DNA of 64,000 bases, from the NCBI GenBank assembly GCA_025786725.1, contig JAHLTZ010000042.1, forward strand, positions 110,050 through 174,049, given 5' to 3'. Of this stretch, positions 60,495 through 64,000 are shown in pieces. The notes below the pieces were generated by a model. The model was not told where the DNA came from and did not search any database. It saw only the letters and a list, made by a program, of their open reading frames with translations. This DNA comes from Syncephalis fuscata (lineage: Eukaryota; Zoopagomycota; Zoopagomycetes; Zoopagales; Piptocephalidaceae). Both the position numbers and the translations under genes were made by a program. Within the stretch, counting starts at the first letter, position 1; each line of letters begins with the position of its first letter.

Positions 60495-61630
60495 ATGCCA
60501 CGTACTCGTTCACAAAAGATCAATGCTACTGAACAAGAGAATACTCAATTGATGAGTGATTCAGCTAGAGTATCAGTAGGAAAGCAACAATGTTCAAATC
60601 TATCTACGGCTAAGCGTTCTAGTCGTCTGAACCGCGTCAGAAACAACAACAGCAAGAACAGCAACAACAAGAACAAGAACAAACAAGACAAAGAGAGCCA
60701 CTGGCCGATACAACAAATCAGCAACGAGTAACACGAAGTTCTAAAAAACACGTAGATATTACAATGTCACCAAATTTAACTTTGACAAAGTTGAACAATG
60801 ACAATAACAAACAATTACAAATTAAAAAGACTCGGAAAACAATGTCCAAATCTGATTTAAATGACTCTTCATCTTTAACATCTACATCAAATTTATCTGA
60901 TTCATCACCGACTAGAAGAATGACGACACGTAAAGCAATCGCCTTAACCCAGCCTGAACCTTTAGTGGTAAAAGACGTGGAGCCTTGTGTAATATCTGTT
61001 GATAATACGGAAAAAAAAGATGATCCATTTGGATTTGATGCAGCAGAGTTACGAGCAGAGAAGCGACGTCATGATGATAACTTTCTATGGAGTATTAATC
61101 ATTCGTATCAAAGTATAAATAGCAATATATCATTAACAAGTACTACATCGACGGTACTTCAGACTAGAAAGCAGTTGGAACGAAGCGTAAACAAACTAGA
61201 TGATATTAAAGAACCATCATCTTCAAACGAGCATCTGAAGATAATCCACTGGAATCAATCCTTACCAAGTCTATTGATCGAATTACTACTTCATTTTGGG
61301 ATGATACTGATGTATCATTACCTAAACGGCGACGTGAAACAACTAAACACTCAACCGACAAGGATATAATTGCTACAAAGACGACTAAAAGCAATAGTAA
61401 AAAAATACTTAAAAAGCCTCAGAAACAAAAGATATAGTAAAAAGTACTTTATTACAAGTAAGTTGTCATTTATACTACTATTTAACTAATCATTAATAAT
61501 AATATAATAATATTAATAATAATAGACACCGAATAAGAGAGGAACACGTCGCTCTTCTAGAGGAAAACAACCATCGTCAGATGATATTGATGAATATGTA
61601 ATTGAAGAAGAAGTATCAATTGCATTATAG
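60495..61630 (+). CDS. Unknown basic, Ser/Gln-rich nuclear-type protein
   Basis: Start MPRTRSQKINATEQENTQL at 60495. The sequence continues through a Gln/Asn-coding CAA/AAC tract, then KHVDITMSPNLTLTKL, SPTRRMTTRKAIAL, a distinctive KKDDPFGFDAAELRAEKRR, DNPLESILTKSIDRITTSFW followed by DDTDVSLPKRRRE, and a last exon TPNKRGTRRSSRGKQPSS then IDEYVIEEEVSIAL. Three one-base shifts are needed to keep these in one protein (poly-Q tract about 60640, about 61215, A5 run at 61411-61415); the last is a homopolymer. An intron lies at about 61459-61526. RTR/RRS motifs and basic clusters suggest a chromatin protein; DDPFGF-type motifs occur in cohesin regulators, but I cannot assign it. Confidence 0.55.
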
Positions 61631-61813
61631 TGAGATTGGCAGCTTTGTTTTTATTATAATGTTTCGTATTAGTCCAAGTATGGCCATAGCGTATTATTTT
61701 CATTTATTGTGATAGTTTTAGTGATTAAATAGTAATAAAAAAAGAGTTACTTATAAATGATTACTAGTTAAATCGCTATTACTTTAAACTAATCATTAAA
61801 TAACTATTTGTAT

Positions 61814-63765
61814 TTATTGTCGTTTTGTTATTTTATAATTACCCGTTATAAAAGCATCTTGATCATAGAAATCTGCTTCTAATTGTCGACCACCAAACCA
61901 GCGACCATGAAGCGTTTGTACAGCTTGTTGCGCACTAGTTACTGTGGCAAATTGCACAAAAATATAGGCAGCACCATTTGGATCATCTTCGGTTTCGATA
62001 TGAATTCGTATTACGTCACCGAAACGTCGACACTCTTCTTCAAATTCCTCTTTTAACACATCGTCTGCTTCGGCGGCGGCTACGGCATTGGCAATACACA
62101 CCACAGTAGTTGCTCGATTAGCTGCATCTTGTGCTTTATTCTGAGCTACTCTAGCCGCCTATATAGTATAGATGCATATTATTGATGTTGTTATTAAAGT
62201 ATTCATATGATGGTAATGGCAATGGTTAATTACCTCTTCGCTTTGAGCTAGCTTTTGCATAACTGCATATCGTTGACTTCCTTTAATACTAATATTCTCT
62301 TCACTTTGTACACTAGTTAAAGGTTCTACAGATGACATGGGCATCGTTTGACCTATAAATAGTTAATAATTAAATATTGTTTACATCAATACTATTGTAA
62401 ACGGATCTATAATTACCTTTTACTAATGGTGTATTTGTAGTGGGTATTGGTGTTGTGGTGGGTAGCGTCGGTACAGGCAATGGATCCAGTCCTTCCAACG
62501 CTTTCATTCCTTCAATCAATGTACCTGGAATCATTGCTGTGACTACATGTAGACTATTGCCGCCTAATTCAAATCCATTCATAGATGTAATTGCTGCAGT
62601 GGCAATTTCCTCTGATTCAAAATCAATAAATCTAACAATATATACATTGATCAATCAATTAATTAATCCATCAATTAATCATTACTATTTAACTGCGTTA
62701 ATGGCTTACCCATAAGTTTTATGCTGTCTAGTCGCTGTATTTGGCTAATATTATTAATAAACTACTGGTTATTATCGAATAGATAGCCATCATAAGTCAA
62801 CAATAGCTTACCACTAGAATACAACGTTCAATTTTACCAAATGCTTCAAATATTGTTTTAAGCATATCTTCATCAATATGACTATTAACATTTGATACAT
62901 AAACCCTATTTTTGGGTGCTGGTGGTAGATCTATACACAGATATTGAATAATGAATATATATATAGACTATTCATTGTTAATACTTACTATCGATTAAGG
63001 CTTGATCAAAGTTATTTGGTCGACCACAGCGCAGTGTTCTTAAATGTATCCATGGTAGTGTTATAAGTAGTGTATACGCCATCAACTATGCTATTAACCT
63101 ACCGACCACCTAATTCGGCCCCATTCATTAGATTCTGTGCCATATGTGCGGCCTCTGGTACATCAAATTCAATAAAACAAAAACCTTTATGTCGACCTGA
63201 CAATGGATCCAATTGCAGACTAACATCGCGGATATAGCCAAATTGTGAAACACGGCCCGTATATGTTCTTCTGCCAATTCGAAATGAATGCTGCCCACAT
63301 AAATACGCGAAATAATTGACATGGTGCGCGCATCCACACCTAATGGTAAGGCGGCAAGTGACGGATTTGGATTAAGCGCGCTATTAAATCCTGGTAGAGC
63401 CGGTGTCGCTTTTTTGGTTATCTTATCAGCAAACTAGTAAACAGTAACATATATTACATATATATACATATATATAGCAATTAGTATTGGTGGTTAGAGC
63501 GGATTCATTGAATATTGGTCCATAAGTACGATGGCTATGTAAATAGACCTACCTTTTTCTGTATTATACGTATATACTCTTTTGCCTTTTCCAGTCGCTC
63601 GCGTTGATCTTCATCAAGTGTTAACGAAGGAAGTTGGTCGAGATGTACCGGTGTTGTAGGCGTAACTGGATCAATAGCCATACTTGATTCTAAAGCATTA
63701 TCTTTGGTATCCGCTACAGCTGTTAACATGGTCGCGTCAGTTACAGGTGCAGTAGGTGCGGTCAT
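61814..63765 (-). CDS. PUF60-like splicing factor (RRM-RRM-UHM)
   Basis: Poly(U)-binding factor acting with U2AF in 3' splice-site recognition. Start MTAPTAPVTDATMLTAV at 63765. After a Thr/Pro-rich leader and LERLEKAKEY-type helix: RRM1 (RIYVGSIHFELAEEHIRAVF, HKGFCFIEFDVPEAAHMAQN, LGGRTLRCGRPNNFDQAL), RRM2 (NRVYVSNVNSHIDEDMLKTI, YGFIDFESEEIATAAITSMN followed by GFELGGNSLHV), a Pro/Thr-rich linker with SQRYAVMQKLAQSEE, and C-terminal UHM (VLKEEFEEECRRFGDVIRIH, YIFVQFATVTSAQQAVQTL, HGRWFGGRQLEADFYDQDAF) with the RWF motif of UHM domains. The frame slips at the AAA 63248-63250 between IRAVF and SQFGYIRDV; one extra T in the coding strand restores RNP2-RNP1. Domain order and spacing match PUF60. 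Confidence 0.92.
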
Positions 63766-64000
63766 GGTTATTTCTGTAGATATCGGATATGAATCAGAGG
63801 AGTAGTTGACTCGTGAATGGTCCCTGACATTATTTAATAAAGTGCTTTATACATACACTGTGTAGTCAAATAGCCACAAGTTGAAATGAAAGATAGTATA
63901 TTAATAGTAACAACCGTGTATTTGTGTGGTATTTGTGTGTGTATATATATTAGAAGGCTAGTGTTATGGTTATTATTAATATGTATTAATTATGTATTAA
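63766..64000. other. PUF60 upstream region to window end
   Basis: 235 bp, AT-rich with a short TG/TA run (63930-63950). Nothing else was recognised. Confidence 0.45.

Overview
This is an AT-rich nuclear segment from an intron-rich eukaryote. It is most probably an early-diverging (non-Dikarya, perhaps Zoopagomycota- or Mucoromycota-like) fungus. Introns are 45-80 nt, with GTAAGT-type donors, TACTAAC/CTAAT branch sites and AG acceptors. Fungal proteins (Pbs2-type MAPKK, VID27, Tom5, S1/P1 nuclease) sit beside genes that many Dikarya have lost (coilin, ATG101, an AZUL-domain UBE3A-type HECT ligase). The taxon is an inference. No tRNA, rRNA, CRISPR array or transposon was recognised.

Layout. 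1-8.4 kb: 3' end of SNU114/EFTUD2 (+), PBS2-like MAPKK (-), RAD23, TOM5-like and coilin (all +). 8.9-17.4 kb: a lone 7TM gene (-), then a tandem array of four paralogous 7TM receptor-like genes (+), two apparently intact and two damaged. 18.2-23.4 kb: a cytochrome P450 and a 4CL-like acyl-CoA ligase (both -). 24.5-28.7 kb: ATG101 (-) and VID27 (+), head to head. 29.0-33.2 kb: four dispersed small proteins (-) with N-terminal PPPPY-type motifs and hydrophobic or Cys-rich C-termini. 35.1-41.1 kb: secreted S1/P1 nuclease (-), a MARVEL-like four-TM protein (+) and a class I histone deacetylase (+). 41.2-49.3 kb: MED14 and an F-box/WD40/UIM protein (both -). 50.0-51.1 kb: a small secreted-peptide gene (-) built from a row of 3-nt micro-exons. 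51.6-63.8 kb: intronless alpha-tubulin, an HSL-type hydrolase, a GC-richer block that may be a structured RNA, a UBE3A-like HECT ligase with an AT-AC intron (all -), an unknown basic protein (+) and PUF60 (-).

The most striking element is the micro-exon gene at 50042-51089. Eleven short exons (one of 15 nt, one of 6 nt, nine of 3 nt) are separated by introns of about 65-81 nt that are tandem copies of each other. Joined in order they keep one open frame and give a signal peptide plus a mature peptide of about 28 residues. Every internal exon is a multiple of three, so skipping any of them preserves frame. Second is an intron in the HECT ligase with textbook U12-type signals (ATATCCTTT donor, CCTTAAC branch site, terminal AC), which implies a minor spliceosome in this organism.

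Caution: at least eight otherwise well-conserved genes need one extra base in a G/C, T/A or A run to stay in frame. Systematic homopolymer under-calling in the assembly is the simplest explanation. Frameshift-based pseudogene calls here should be read with that in mind.
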